A DNA stretch of 64,000 nt, taken from contig NZ_JACSRA010000011.1 in the NCBI RefSeq assembly GCF_014836335.1, positions 1 to 64,000 of the forward strand, in the 5' to 3' direction. Positions 53,431 through 63,049 of the stretch are shown here, in pieces. The stretch comes from Clostridium cibarium. GTDB lineage: Bacteria; Bacillota; Clostridia; Clostridiales; Clostridiaceae. Within the stretch, counting starts at the first letter, position 1; each line of letters opens with the position of its first letter. Below the pieces are notes generated by a model, which saw only the letters and a program-made list of their open reading frames with translations, did no database searches and had not been told where the DNA came from. The position numbers and the translations under genes are program-made.

Positions 53431-53918
53431 GGAGAATCCTTTGTTCAAAATAGTGCAATTGTACTTTACTATATATACTTTACTGAATGTATAACCACTA
53501 GCGTTTACATTTAATTTTATAATTTTATTTTCGTATTTACCTCCTATTGGAGCAATATAAAGTGATGTTGTAGTGTCAGAACTTACTGCAGTTAAATCAT
53601 TAGCATGACCGAGATCAGAACCTTTAACTCTTGCACCACTGTTGTTTTTAAGTTGGGCAAAGCCACCGCCATCTCCAATTTTTTTATAGAGCAAAATGAC
53701 ATCTTTGGTTTTATTATTTAATTTTGCTGAATAAATTGTATTGTATTGGTACCTCTGTCAATGCACATACCTTCCATTGCTGTATAACCAGTAACATTAT
53801 TCAAACTTCCAGTTGCATAATCTGTATACTTGTTGAAGTAACCCGTTTGTTCAAATGCAAATGCCGTAGTAAGAATTAGAAATACAAGTAATGATGTTGT
53901 AATTAATAATTTCTTAAA
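53431..53918 (-). pseudogene. Truncated copy of the secreted protein gene at 49846-50874
   Basis: It is nearly identical to about 50385-50862 of the intact gene. The copy lacks the start codon region (it diverges at 53918), has a 5-bp duplication (GTATT) near 53740 that shifts the frame, and breaks off at 53431, losing the C-terminal half. The partial frame still reads LYKKIGDGGGFAQLKNNSGA. A duplicated and decaying segment. Confidence 0.8.
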
Positions 53919-54201
53919 CTATCTTCCTTAAAAGTCAAATCTTCTTTGATTAAATTATTTAATTCACTTACTTATCCCACTGTATAAAATATGTATTGAT
54001 ACACCTACCTTTTAAAAAACAGTTTTTATATTAAAAGTAATTCTATAAAGCTAATAAAACGCCCTTAAAACTAGGCTGAATTAACTTAAAAGTTTTTTTA
54101 ATTATTTAGTATAATTTAAAAAGCTTAAATTAATTGTTTACATTTTACATATTTTGCAATATAATGAAACTGTAAATTATATAAATAAAGGAGAGGATAA
54201 A
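53919..54201. other. Intergenic region
   Basis: About 280 AT-rich bases between the pseudogene and the PG-binding protein gene. Apart from the ribosome binding site of the next gene, nothing was recognised. Confidence 0.4.
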
Positions 54202-54645
54202 ATGAAAAATCTAAAAATCAAATTATTATCTTTAAGTGTTTTGGGCATTACTCTAATTTCTTCGACACCTATTTGGGCTGCTACTAATAATACTACTATT
54301 TCTGCTAATAAAGTACTTGCTACTGCTACTATTAACTATCCAGAGGCAACATGTGTAGACTTTTATGAATCTTCTGGTATAGTGGAAGTATATGGTACAA
54401 ATCAATCTAAATATGTAGCCTCTATTTATGACTACATAGGCGATGAATACACTAATCAAGGCGGCTCAGTAGTTGGATTACAATTGGCACTAAATCATTA
54501 TTTGCATAGAAACTTAGCTACTGATGGCTATTTTGGAGAGCTTACACGTTCAGCCTTAAAAACTTTTCAAGGAAATCATGGTTTAAATCCTGATGGAATT
54601 TGTGGTCCAAGTACATGGAGAGCATTAGCTACAGAAATCCTATAA
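54202..54645 (+). CDS. Secreted peptidoglycan-binding protein
   Basis: 147 residues from ATG 54202, behind AAAGGAGAGGATAA. Signal peptide (LLSLSVLGITLISSTPIWA, cut about residue 27). After a spacer comes a PG_binding_1 domain (GGSVVGLQLALNHYLHRNLA then TDGYFGELTRSALKTFQGNH and GLNPDGICGPSTWRAL). No enzyme domain. It may be a cell-wall tether or a small autolysin accessory. The 3' end runs into the second copy of the direct repeat. Confidence 0.78.
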   Translation: MKNLKIKLLSLSVLGITLISSTPIWAATNNTTISANKVLATATINYPEATCVDFYESSGIVEVYGTNQSKYVASIYDYIGDEYTNQGGSVVGLQLALNHYLHRNLATDGYFGELTRSALKTFQGNHGLNPDGICGPSTWRALATEIL

Positions 54646-54733
54646 TTTTTATGGTAAAAAATAAGATTTCGTGTTACCTACACGAAATCTTATTTAACCT
54701 TCTATTGCATCTTTTAATCATTGTATATCTTGA
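54644..54733. repeat. Direct repeat, copy 2 (with 53040-53137)
   Basis: It carries the hairpin AAGATTTCGTGT / ACACGAAATCTT, which serves as terminator of the PG-binding gene, and then the last bases of the small immunity-like gene (AACCTTCTATTGCATCTTTT). Confidence 0.65.
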
Positions 54734-54739
54734 TTAATC

Positions 54740-55789
54740 TTATTTTGAATAAGAAAAATACTTTTTCCCCCAATGAAGTGCTACATTTACCAAGCTTATC
54801 ATTACTGGCACCTCTATTAATGGTCCAACTACTGCAGCAAAGGCTATCCTTGATTCAATTCCAAATACAGCTACTGCAACAGCTATAGCTAATTCAAAAT
54901 TATTACTTGCAGCTGTAAATGCTAAGGTTGTAGTTTGATGATAGTTTACCCCTGACTTATAACTTATATAGAAAGATGCAGAAAACATAACTATAAAATA
55001 GATTATAAGTGGTACAGCTACCTTTACGACATCTAAAGGAAGTTCTACAATGTATTTTCCTTTAAACATAAACATTACTACAATAGTAAACAATAATGCT
55101 ATTAAAGCTAATGGACTAATTTTAGGCACAAACTTTTTCACATACCATTCTGTCCCCTTTATAGGTTCTAATAATAGCCTTGTAAGCATTCCAAGCAAAA
55201 ATGGAATACCAAGATAAATGGCAACTGAAGTTGCTACTTCCCCCATAGAAATATGGACTTCATATCCTGTAAGCCCAAATATAGGTGGTAATACTGTGAT
55301 AAACAAATATGCAAATACAGAATAAAATACTACTTGAAATATAGAGTTAAAGGCAACTAATGCTGCTGCATCCTCACTATCTCCATCTGCTAAACTGTTC
55401 CAAAGGATTACCATAGCTATACATCTTGCAAGTCCTATAAGAATAAGTCCTGTCATTAATTCTGAATCAGATCTTAAAAATACAAATGCTAAGATGAACA
55501 TTAAAATTGGCCCTATAAACCAATTTTGCACTAAAGATAACCCAAGCACTTTAGGATTTTTAAATACCTTGCCAAGCTCCTTATAATTTACTTTTGCAAG
55601 TGGTGGATACATCATAACTATAAGGCCTATAGCTATTGGTATTGATGTCGTTCCAATTGCTAATTTTGCAAGGCTCGTTGAAAGTGAAGGTGCTCCCCAT
55701 CCTAATAATATTCCAAGTGCCATGGCTGCAAATATCCAGAGAGTTAGGTATCTATCTAGAAATGATAGTCTTGATGCCTTATTTCCCAC
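54740..55789 (-). CDS. acr3: Arsenite efflux permease, ACR3 family
   Basis: 349 residues with ten transmembrane helices. The ACR3 signatures are clear: [20 protein letters not shown] (the conserved Cys in helix 4) and [20 protein letters not shown] (helix 9, Glu). It exports arsenite, product of the ArsC gene upstream, across the membrane. The final gene of arsR-arsC-acr3. Confidence 0.95.
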   Translation of the reverse strand: MGNKASRLSFLDRYLTLWIFAAMALGILLGWGAPSLSTSLAKLAIGTTSIPIAIGLIVMMYPPLAKVNYKELGKVFKNPKVLGLSLVQNWFIGPILMFILAFVFLRSDSELMTGLILIGLARCIAMVILWNSLADGDSEDAAALVAFNSIFQVVFYSVFAYLFITVLPPIFGLTGYEVHISMGEVATSVAIYLGIPFLLGMLTRLLLEPIKGTEWYVKKFVPKISPLALIALLFTIVVMFMFKGKYIVELPLDVVKVAVPLIIYFIVMFSASFYISYKSGVNYHQTTTLAFTAASNNFELAIAVAVAVFGIESRIAFAAVVGPLIEVPVMISLVNVALHWGKKYFSYSK

Positions 55790-55809
55790 AATAATTCCTC
55801 CTATTCATT

Positions 55810-56220
55810 TTATAATTTAATTTCATTGCTCTTAATTCTTTTTGCCAAATCCTTAATTTTTTCTTCTATTTCCTTTGCTGTATTTATAAATTCTTCGCGA
55901 CTTTTTCCTGTTGGATCATCTAATCCCCAATCTTCTACATGCTTAGCTGGTAAATATGGACATACAACATTACATCCCATCTTTACAACTATATCTACTT
56001 CTGGAATATCATCTAAAAGTTTAGACTTTTGTGTTTCATTCATATCCACATTATATAAATCCTTAATTATTCTAACAGCATCTTGATTAATTTGTGGTTT
56101 TGTCTCTGTTCCTGCTGAATAGCTTTCAAAAACCTCAGCTCCATAAAGCTTTCCTAATGCCTCTGCCATTTGTGATCTACATGAATTATGAACGCATATA
56201 AATGCTACTTTTGTTTTCAT
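55810..56220 (-). CDS. arsC: Arsenate reductase, thioredoxin-coupled type
   Basis: 136 residues from ATG 56220, behind GGAGAG. The low-molecular-weight phosphatase loop CVHNSCRSQ (Cys about 10) binds arsenate, and the second and third redox cysteines are in VKMGCNVVCPYLPAKHV (about 82 and 86-89). These are the three cysteines of the thioredoxin-dependent ArsC family. The fold continues to EDWGLDDPTGKSREEF, typical for it. It reduces arsenate to arsenite for the ACR3 pump. Confidence 0.93.
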   Translation of the reverse strand: MKTKVAFICVHNSCRSQMAEALGKLYGAEVFESYSAGTETKPQINQDAVRIIKDLYNVDMNETQKSKLLDDIPEVDIVVKMGCNVVCPYLPAKHVEDWGLDDPTGKSREEFINTAKEIEEKIKDLAKRIKSNEIKL

Positions 56221-56237
56221 ACTCTTATCTCTCCTTT

Positions 56238-56552
56238 TTATATCTCGTGTACTTCTTTGCAAATACAATCATCTGTTTCTGTTATTAAATTCATTAAAAA
56301 CAAAGTTAACTTATTACAGTTATTAATCTTTAAATAATAATAATTCCAAAGACCTTCTTTTCTAGCTCCTACAAGGTTGCAATCAATTAATACCTTCATA
56401 TGATGAGAAAGTGTTGGTTGAGTAAACTTAAAATGCTCTAATAAATCACAAGCACACTTTTCTCCACATGATAATATATCAATTATTTTTAGTCTGTTTG
56501 GATCAGATAGTGCTTTGATAAGCTTTGCATTTTTTTCATAATCCATATTCAT
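56238..56552 (-). CDS. arsR: ArsR-family arsenic-responsive repressor
   Basis: 104 residues. Winged helix with the metal site in LSCGEKCACDLLEHFKFTQP (the CxC in helix alpha-3, as in classical ArsR), followed by TLSHHMKVLIDCNLVGARKE as the recognition helix and wing. It senses arsenite or antimonite through the cysteines and represses the operon. The first gene of the set; two similar operator-like repeats lie upstream. Confidence 0.92.
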   Translation of the reverse strand: MNMDYEKNAKLIKALSDPNRLKIIDILSCGEKCACDLLEHFKFTQPTLSHHMKVLIDCNLVGARKEGLWNYYYLKINNCNKLTLFLMNLITETDDCICKEVHEI

Positions 56553-56561
56553 ACCACGCCC

Positions 56562-56672
56562 TACATATAGACATATATCTATATATAATATAAATCACTA
56601 TCCACATATAGTCAATATAGACTATACTACAAATATTTTTTCTCTCTATATAAACATATATCTATATATACT
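56562..56672 (-). promoter_or_regulatory. Two ArsR operator-like repeats in the ars promoter
   Basis: ACATATATCTATATATA occurs at 56571-56587 and again at 56654-56670, each within a longer AT-rich imperfect palindrome. ArsR proteins bind such imperfect repeats near the promoter. Repetition in direct orientation 83 bases apart suggests two binding sites. Confidence 0.5.
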
Positions 56673-56832
56673 ATTCAAAAACGAAATTATTATTACATGA
56701 TATATAATTTATTTACAAACTATTACTTATAAATTCTAAAAACACAATTATATTTATAATTTGTTTTTAATAGTAACAGTTATAACAATAAAATAATATA
56801 TTAAATAAAAACACTTATATTAAGAGGACATA

Positions 56833-57321
56833 ATGGAATTCAAGGGATGGGACGGTTTTGAAGATTTATTAAAGGCCTGTGGATATACTAATTCTAATAA
56901 AGATAATAATTCAAAGAAAGATTGTAAGAATAATTCAACCAATATGGGATGTAACGATATACTTAACGGATTTCAATCCTTAAATCCTGAATTATTTATT
57001 GTAATAGGAGAAATACTTGGGAACATAGTTGCTGGAAGTATTCCTTTCAATGTTCAAAACGCCATAGGAAACTGGCTTCAATTAGTTGGTCAAGTAATTG
57101 AAACATATAATGCTCAGCAGCAATATTTTCAAGGAGGACCAGGTCGTTATTTTAACCCTATCTATTATAATGTGAATAATCCATTTTGCAGTTCTAATTC
57201 TACTAGTTCAACTCAAAATACTAGTTCTAGCGATAATAATAAAAAAATTAAGGCTCTAGAAGATCGTATAAATCAACTAACCGATGAAATAGAAAAATTG
57301 AAAAATAAAATAAACAAATAA
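56833..57321 (+). CDS. Unknown small protein with Asn-rich and coiled-coil parts
   Basis: 162 residues, no signal peptide. The first 25 residues (EFKGWDGFEDLLKACGYTNS) are followed by Asn/Lys-rich sequence, a hydrophobic stretch (PELFIVIGEILGNIVAGSIP, about 55-80), a Tyr/Gln/Asn-rich low-complexity stretch, and a C-terminal coiled coil (KIKALEDRINQLTDEIEKLK). The composition recalls spore-coat or sporulation proteins of clostridia, but no family is recognised. It is monocistronic with a terminator. Confidence 0.6.
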   Translation: MEFKGWDGFEDLLKACGYTNSNKDNNSKKDCKNNSTNMGCNDILNGFQSLNPELFIVIGEILGNIVAGSIPFNVQNAIGNWLQLVGQVIETYNAQQQYFQGGPGRYFNPIYYNVNNPFCSSNSTSSTQNTSSSDNNKKIKALEDRINQLTDEIEKLKNKINK

Positions 57322-57335
57322 AATTCAAAAAAGAA

Positions 57336-57375
57336 AAACGATTTAGATTGCTTAAATCTAAATCGCTTTTTCATA
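57336..57375 (+). terminator. Terminator between convergent genes
   Basis: AACGATTTAGATT / AATCTAAATCGCT stem followed by TTTTTC, about 15 bases after the stop of the gene at 56833. Confidence 0.75.
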
Positions 57376-57454
57376 AAAGTCTTTATGAACTCTTTTATTA
57401 TTTCTACAAACTTATAAAATTCCCATTCTGCTCTAGATTATTCTAGATTAAACT

Positions 57455-58495
57455 TTATTTTGTTCCATATTCCTTTACATTGAAATATATTATTTTATCA
57501 AATTGTATATAATCTTTATCTGATTGACTTGAATCGGATTTTGTTTTGTTATCAAATATATAATATGCTTTTCCTACACCTTCAGATCTTGAATTGTACC
57601 AATCCATAAATGCATTAAATTCATTTTCAGATAAATCATATTCTTTTATAGTGTTATATGGTAATACTATTGTTAACTTAATTCTGCTTTCAGTTAAGTT
57701 TTCAACTGTTACTAAACAAGATGCTGTAATTCCATTTCCTGTAGTAGCTGTAATAGTAACATTTCCTGCCTTTAGTGCAGTTACTTTACCATTAGAATCT
57801 ACTGTAGCTATTGATGGATCATTTGAAGTCCAATTTACATTTTTATTTGTAGCATTATCAGGTGTAACTGTAGCAACTAAATTATCTGCTTGTCCAACTT
57901 GTAAATTGTCTGTAGTTTTATTTAATAATATTTTCGATGCAACTATTGGTTTGTCATCAGTATAAGTCACTAACTTTCCATCACTATCTATATCTATAGC
58001 ATCAAATGCAATATTAAGATTACTTAATGCTAAATTTTTAGTCATTATTTTAACAGTATGATAACCTTTATTTAGGGAAGTATTTTCAAAAACCAATGTC
58101 TGATAGACTGGGTTATCATTATGTTCAAGAATTTTACCACAATCTATATTATCAATATATACTTCTGCACATTCACCTGTAGGTTTGTTCGAAGCTATAG
58201 AACCTAGAATTCTTATTTTAGTACCATAAAATTTAAACTGAACGCTATCATTGTTAGTCCATGTATAAATTTCTGAAGATCCGCAAGCTCCAGCACCATT
58301 ATATCTAGACCAAGTACCATTATATATTATCATGTTATTTGTATCATCAATTCTCTGCCATCCTTCTTCTGGCGCTGTTAACTGTTTTCCAACAGTAGCA
58401 GCACTCGCAACAATTCCATTTTGAATTGCTCCAATTCCCACAGCAACCAAGAACATTATAAATATTATTCCTAATTTTTTTAAATAATTTTTCAT
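57455..58495 (-). CDS. Secreted galactose-binding-like/Big2 protein
   Basis: 346 residues. Signal peptide (LGIIFIMFLVAVGIGAIQNG, cut about residue 34). Residues about 40-170 form a beta-jellyroll similar to galactose-binding domains (YTWTNNDSVQFKFYGTKIRI, YQTLVFENTSLNKGYHTVKI). A Big2 Ig-like domain follows (about 185-265: ILLNKTTDNLQVGQADNLVA, SIATVDSNGKVTALKAGNVT), then a C-terminal region of about 80 residues also found in the neighbour at 58763. No anchor motif. Probably a surface or released adhesin-like protein. Confidence 0.8.
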   Translation of the reverse strand: MKNYLKKLGIIFIMFLVAVGIGAIQNGIVASAATVGKQLTAPEEGWQRIDDTNNMIIYNGTWSRYNGAGACGSSEIYTWTNNDSVQFKFYGTKIRILGSIASNKPTGECAEVYIDNIDCGKILEHNDNPVYQTLVFENTSLNKGYHTVKIMTKNLALSNLNIAFDAIDIDSDGKLVTYTDDKPIVASKILLNKTTDNLQVGQADNLVATVTPDNATNKNVNWTSNDPSIATVDSNGKVTALKAGNVTITATTGNGITASCLVTVENLTESRIKLTIVLPYNTIKEYDLSENEFNAFMDWYNSRSEGVGKAYYIFDNKTKSDSSQSDKDYIQFDKIIYFNVKEYGTK

Positions 58496-58683
58496 TCATC
58501 ATTTCTCCTTTCGATTTACCAATGTTGAAACACATATGATTATTATAATTCCATATATGTCAAATTACAACAAATTATTTATTGTAATTATTTATTTAAA
58601 ATTAGGACCAATCCATGCAGGTTTCTTTCTTAACCCGCATTATACCAGTATATTCTTAAGAATATTACTTCTTTGAATAAAAA

Positions 58684-58720
58684 AAGTCACAACTGAGCAG
58701 TATATACTCACTTGTGACTT
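58684..58720 (-). terminator. Terminator after the larger Big2 protein gene
   Basis: AAGTCACAACTGAG (58684-58697) and CTCACTTGTGACTT (58707-58720), one mismatch, flanked by A-runs giving a T-run on the minus strand. Confidence 0.7.
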
Positions 58721-58762
58721 AATAATAGTAACTAAAGCTAATGCTTTTAATGTTTTAAATAC

Positions 58763-60502
58763 TTACTTCACTTTATATTCTTGTACATTAAAATACTCTA
58801 TTCTATCATAGGAAATATAATCTTTATTTGAGATATTTCCCGCATTTGCTTTATTCTCAAATACATAAAATGCATGCCCTATTCCATTAGCTCTTGAATC
58901 ATACCACTTTATAAATGCATTTAACTCATCCTCTGATAAATCATATGTTTTTATAATATTATTGGCCATAGTTATTGTTAGAACTGCCCTATCTTCAGTT
59001 GGATTTACAGGAGGTACATCTGCTACTGTAACTGTACACGCCATAGATAAATTACTTCCATCTGTTGTTTTAGCTGTAATACTTACTGTACCTGCCTTTA
59101 GTGCAGTTACTTTACCATTAGAATCTACTGTTGCAACTGTTGGATCACTTGAAGTCCAAGTTACATTTTTATTTGTAGCATTATCAGGTGTAACTGTAGC
59201 AACTAAATTATCTGCTTGTCCCACTTGTAAATTGTCTGTAGTTTTATTTAGTGATATACCTGTCGCAACAACCTGCACATTTTGATCATAAGATACTAAC
59301 TCTCCTGTAGAATCTATATCTATTGCATCCAAGCACATAAAATTCGAAGTATTAGTAATTTCTACTGTATGGATGCTATTGCTCAAACTATTTTTTTCAT
59401 ATACCAAAGTTTGAAAATGATTTCCACTTCCGTCGTATATATTAAATGTTTGTTTAACTCCATCGATATATATACTTATTGAATTTCCGCATACAGGATT
59501 ACGAAGAGATATAATTCTTAATTTTGTTCCTTGAAATTTAAATTGTATTTTTGAAGCTGAATTCTGGCTAGATTGCACCTCACTCTCTGAGCCATTATAG
59601 AAATCTCCTCCAGTATTCTTAATCCATCCATCCCCTACATATTTTATTCTACTATCAGTATCATCATATCTTCTCCACCCATCTTCAGGTTGCAATAACT
59701 GTTTTCCAAGAAAGACTGTTACTGTACATTTTGTTGACAAGTTGCTTCCATCTGTTGTTGTAGCTATGATATTTACTGTACCTGCCTTTAGTGCAGTTAC
59801 TTTACCATTAGAATCTACTGTAGCTATTGACGAATCACTTGAAGCCCAAGTTACATTTTTATCTGTAGTATTATCAGGTGTAACTGTAGTAATTAGATTA
59901 TCAGCTTGTCCTACTTCTAAGCACTCAGAAGTTTTATTTAGTGATATACCTGACGCAGCAATTGGAAGACTTCCATCATAAAATTTTAGTTCTCCCGTAG
60001 AATCTATATCTATTGCATCCAAGCACATAAAATTTGAATTATTAGTCATTTCTACTGTATGGATGCTATTACTCAAACTATTTTTTTCATATACCAAAGT
60101 TTGAAAATGATTTCCACTTCCATCGTATATACTAAATGTTTCTTTAACCCCATCAATAGATATACTTATAGAACTTCCACATACAGGATTACGAAGGGAT
60201 ATAATTCTTAATTTTGTTCCTTGAAATTTAAATTGTATTTTTAAAGCTGAATTCTGGCTAGATTGCACCTCACTTTCTGAACCATTATAGAAATCTCCTC
60301 CAGCATTCTTAATTAATCCATCTCCAACATATTTTATTCTACTATCAGTATCATCATATCTTCTCCACCCATCTTCAGGTTTCGATAACTGTTGTCCAAT
60401 AGTAGCTGCCTTAGCAACAATTCCATTTTGAATTACTCCAATTCCCACAGCAACCAAGAACATTATAAATATCATTCCTAATTTTTTCAAATAACTTTTC
60501 AT
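58763..60502 (-). CDS. Secreted protein with duplicated galactose-binding-like + Big2 units
   Basis: 579 residues. Signal peptide almost identical to that of the 57455 gene. Order: jellyroll domain A (about 40-175), Big2, a second copy of domain A (about 270-405), Big2, then the C-terminal region. The two A copies are nearly the same (YVGDGLIKNAGGDFYNGSES and YVGDGWIKNTGGDFYNGSES). The last 90 residues (MANNIIKTYDLSEDELNAFI ... SYDRIEYFNVQEYKVK) match the end of the 57455 product. Likely a surface-binding protein; ligand unknown. Confidence 0.8.
   Translation of the reverse strand: MKSYLKKLGMIFIMFLVAVGIGVIQNGIVAKAATIGQQLSKPEDGWRRYDDTDSRIKYVGDGLIKNAGGDFYNGSESEVQSSQNSALKIQFKFQGTKLRIISLRNPVCGSSISISIDGVKETFSIYDGSGNHFQTLVYEKNSLSNSIHTVEMTNNSNFMCLDAIDIDSTGELKFYDGSLPIAASGISLNKTSECLEVGQADNLITTVTPDNTTDKNVTWASSDSSIATVDSNGKVTALKAGTVNIIATTTDGSNLSTKCTVTVFLGKQLLQPEDGWRRYDDTDSRIKYVGDGWIKNTGGDFYNGSESEVQSSQNSASKIQFKFQGTKLRIISLRNPVCGNSISIYIDGVKQTFNIYDGSGNHFQTLVYEKNSLSNSIHTVEITNTSNFMCLDAIDIDSTGELVSYDQNVQVVATGISLNKTTDNLQVGQADNLVATVTPDNATNKNVTWTSSDPTVATVDSNGKVTALKAGTVSITAKTTDGSNLSMACTVTVADVPPVNPTEDRAVLTITMANNIIKTYDLSEDELNAFIKWYDSRANGIGHAFYVFENKANAGNISNKDYISYDRIEYFNVQEYKVK
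59000..60400 (-). repeat. Internal duplication inside the Big2 protein gene
   Basis: Two units of about 700 bases (roughly 60400-59710 and 59705-59010) are very similar at the DNA level, for example both contain GGATTACGAAG(A/G)GATATAAT and TTTGAAAATGATTTCCACTT. The Big2 segment at 57700-57930 of the next gene is also similar. Confidence 0.75.
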
Positions 60503-60668
60503 TCATCATTTCTCCTTTCATTTTACCAGTCTGAGAGCATATACATCATTATTATAATTCCATATATGGTAAAATACAACAAGCTATCTAATATAAAGTC
60601 CTTTATAGACAAATATTGATAATTTATTTTATGAAAATTGATGATAGTTTTGATATAAATTTATCACA

Positions 60669-61586
60669 TTATAATCCCAGCAATGCACGCCAAGTATTTT
60701 TACCAACTACTCCATCAGCCTCTAATCCTTTAGAATTTTGAAATTCCATAACTGCATTTTTAGTGCCTTCTCCAAAAATCCCATCTTCAACAAGATTATA
60801 TCCAAACCTATTTAAAAATTTTTGAAGACATTTTGTAATTTCTCCTCTAGCCCCTTCTCTAATTAGAGGACAATGATTTAATGTTTCATTCCCTGGGATA
60901 CCATCTTCAGCAACTGGTCCGAACCCTTGCTCATTTATAAGTTGTTGAAGCTTTAATACTATGTCATGAATTTCTGAAGTTGGTTGTGGTGATGGTACAT
61001 AACTTCCATTCATGAAAATTCCTTCGTAGAAGTTATCCATATCTACATTGCCACGAATACCTGAAACTTTTCCACTTTCTGAATATTGATGTCCCACCAA
61101 TGGGAACCCAGTTTCCATTGGTGAATCAACTCCATAATGCGCTATCCATCCACCATAACATTTTATTCTACTGTCTAAATTATCTCTGCCGAAATATCCC
61201 CCTGTGTATATAATAATGTCTTGCCCACTTAATTCTTTAAATCTATTAATAAACGCTAAACACCTGTCTGTTATTTCAGTTGCCGAACGTCCATAATTGT
61301 TGACCTCTATGTCTAAGCAAGGCTTAACATCATAAGTTTTTCCTTTAATTGCATTATAAAAATCTTCTGCCTGCTCACTAGGGTCTGTTTTTTCACTCAT
61401 AAAATGATAAAACCCTATATGTGGTATAATTCCATTAGCTCCATTGTAATTTTGTTCTAATAAATTATCTACAAAATCCACTCCTTCTGTTGCTTTTATT
61501 ATTACAACCTCAACTCCACTATTTTTTACTGATTCAAAATCAATTGTTCCATTATGACTAGATACGTCAATTCCTTTAATTTTCAT
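60669..61586 (-). CDS. GH25 lysozyme with peptidoglycan-binding domains
   Basis: 305 residues from ATG 61586 (AAAGGTGAG upstream). The GH25 domain starts at once (GIDVSSHNGTIDFESVKNSG, with the catalytic Asp) and has KPCLDIEVNNYG with the Asp-x-Glu pair; it ends about residue 195. The tail carries one weak and one clear PG-binding domain (LQKFLNRFGYNLVEDGIFGE, NAVMEFQNSKGLEADGVVGK, NTWRALLGL). There is no signal peptide, as in many phage-type endolysins, so it may be released by lysis or be a domesticated phage gene. It is alone, without visible phage neighbours. Confidence 0.9.
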   Translation of the reverse strand: MKIKGIDVSSHNGTIDFESVKNSGVEVVIIKATEGVDFVDNLLEQNYNGANGIIPHIGFYHFMSEKTDPSEQAEDFYNAIKGKTYDVKPCLDIEVNNYGRSATEITDRCLAFINRFKELSGQDIIIYTGGYFGRDNLDSRIKCYGGWIAHYGVDSPMETGFPLVGHQYSESGKVSGIRGNVDMDNFYEGIFMNGSYVPSPQPTSEIHDIVLKLQQLINEQGFGPVAEDGIPGNETLNHCPLIREGARGEITKCLQKFLNRFGYNLVEDGIFGEGTKNAVMEFQNSKGLEADGVVGKNTWRALLGL

Positions 61587-61813
61587 GTTACTCACCTTTC
61601 CTTCCATTTAACTTAGCTTGTTCTTTAAATTCTAATTTAACTCTTCAATTTGACATATAACCACCTGCCTTTCAACTAATAAAACAAACAAAGTAACTAA
61701 TTTGACAACCATTTTCTCATTAATAAACTAAAATCATAAAGATGTTGTTACTAAATTAGTCACTTCTATTTATGTTATATATAACTATGAAGCAAAATAC
61801 AGAAATAAAAAAA

Positions 61814-61845
61814 GTAGTGAGTAAGATTTAATTCTTACTCACTAC
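61814..61845. terminator. Strong hairpin upstream of the lysozyme gene
   Basis: GTAGTGAGTAAGA (61814-61826) and TCTTACTCACTAC (61833-61845) form a perfect 13-bp stem, preceded by an A-run (T-run on the minus strand). It terminates minus-strand transcription from the GNAT side. Confidence 0.75.
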
Positions 61846-61956
61846 CTCGGTATACTTTATACCAACCATCTACAGAAGTATGTTATGACAAAAACAAACC
61901 TTATTAAAGTTTCTTTTAAATACTTCTATTTCTTCTTGTAATAATCACCGCTCTTA

Positions 61957-62046
61957 GCTAAATGTTATTCCTAGTAATACGGCAAATACTAAACTTAAGC
62001 CTGACCATATAGCTAAATCATGCCTATAACTTAATCCAATACCTTT
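61957..62046 (-). pseudogene. Possible remnant of a small membrane protein
   Basis: A frame without its own start reads YRHDLAIWSGLSLVFAVLLG then ITFS and a stop at 61957, overlapping the end of the GNAT gene in another frame. It resembles a transmembrane C terminus such as a holin-like tail, near the GH25 lysozyme. Evidence is thin. Confidence 0.25.
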
Positions 62047-62533
62047 GGGTTAACTTCCCATTGTTTAGAACTTCATTTTCCAATATCCCACCGCAAGATT
62101 TTATAGTCTTTGCAGAAGCAATATTCTCAGCATCACATGTAACCAAAATTTTATTCATTTCTAATTTTTTACATTCTTCAAGTGCCATTTTCAGCATTTT
62201 CTTAGCATAACCTTTTCTTCGCTGATTTTTTGTCACACTGTAGCCAATGTGCCCTCCATAATTATATAAATACTCATTTAATGAATGTCTAATATTTATA
62301 ATACCAATTAATTTATTATCTTCTTCATTCACAGCCAAGAACACACTTCCAGTCACTTCAGTATGTTTTGTACTCTCTTTTTCATTATCCAATACAAATT
62401 TCATCCATTCTTCATATATATCATACTCCTGCAAATATGATGTACCAGCTAAATCATCACCATTCTCCATAAATTCTTTTTTATAATCTAAAACCTGCTG
62501 CTTATATTCTATAGACGGCCTTAATAATCTCAT
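62024..62533 (-). CDS. GNAT-family N-acetyltransferase
   Basis: 169 residues. The GNAT fold is complete: VFLAVNEEDNKLIGIINIRH, the acetyl-CoA loop YNYGGHIGYSVTKNQRRKGY followed by AKKMLKMALEECKKLEMNKI (motif A, Q/RxxGxG/A-like RRKGYA), and VTCDAENIASAKTIKSCGGI (motif B). The acceptor is unknown. Its start follows GGGGGAAAG. No operon partner. Confidence 0.9.
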   Translation of the reverse strand: MRLLRPSIEYKQQVLDYKKEFMENGDDLAGTSYLQEYDIYEEWMKFVLDNEKESTKHTEVTGSVFLAVNEEDNKLIGIINIRHSLNEYLYNYGGHIGYSVTKNQRRKGYAKKMLKMALEECKKLEMNKILVTCDAENIASAKTIKSCGGILENEVLNNGKLTQRYWIKL

Positions 62534-62680
62534 AACTTTCCCCCTATTTTATTTATAGTAATAATTTTTTTCTTCGATACTATCTCCAAACAACCTCTAG
62601 GAAAATTATACCACAGAACTTTTATATCTATAAAATCAAAGACCAGGATTATCTCCTAGCCTTTTTAATATTATATCTAT

Positions 62681-62842
62681 TTACTTAATCTTTTGAAATT
62701 CATCTTCATATTTATTAGCTTCATCTGGCGTAACCTTGTGGTCAATTCTTAATATTGTACTTCCTTTATCAAAATTAATTTTTGATGTATATTGATTAGG
62801 CCTAACAATTAAATTGTTTTTTTCATTTTCCCACTCTCCCAA
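62681..62842 (-). pseudogene. 53-codon frame, unrecognised, probably decayed
   Basis: From TTG 62842 the frame reads GEWENEKNNLIVRPNQYTSK then INFDKGSTILRIDHKVTPDE and ends EFQKIK. There is no ribosome binding site, and an upstream in-frame stop excludes a longer form. It may be the tail of an otherwise deleted gene. Confidence 0.35.
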
Positions 62843-63049
62843 ATACTATATAACATGATATTACACTTAATGTAACGAATTTGAAAATATTAATATATTC
62901 TGTAATATACGCCAATAAAAAGTACTGCATATTATTTTTGTATAATATACGGTACTATATTAAAAAGAACCCTATTTCTAAACTACTCTCTGTCAACTTG
63001 ACATCAGCAGTTCATTTCTAGAGTTCTTTAATTTAATTATTTTATTGCT
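62843..63049. other. Intergenic stretch
   Basis: About 200 AT-rich bases with no recognised gene or RNA, before the stop of the small secreted protein gene. Confidence 0.35.

Noticed and set aside
58347..58535. Cys/Trp-rich 62-residue minus-strand frame that looks like a Cys-rich peptide
   Set aside because: It is a shifted reading of the signal-peptide region of the Big2 protein gene and has no proper start.
60669..62533. Prophage lysis cassette
   Set aside because: The GH25 lysozyme and a possible holin-like scrap are adjacent, but no other phage gene is nearby and the scrap lacks a start.
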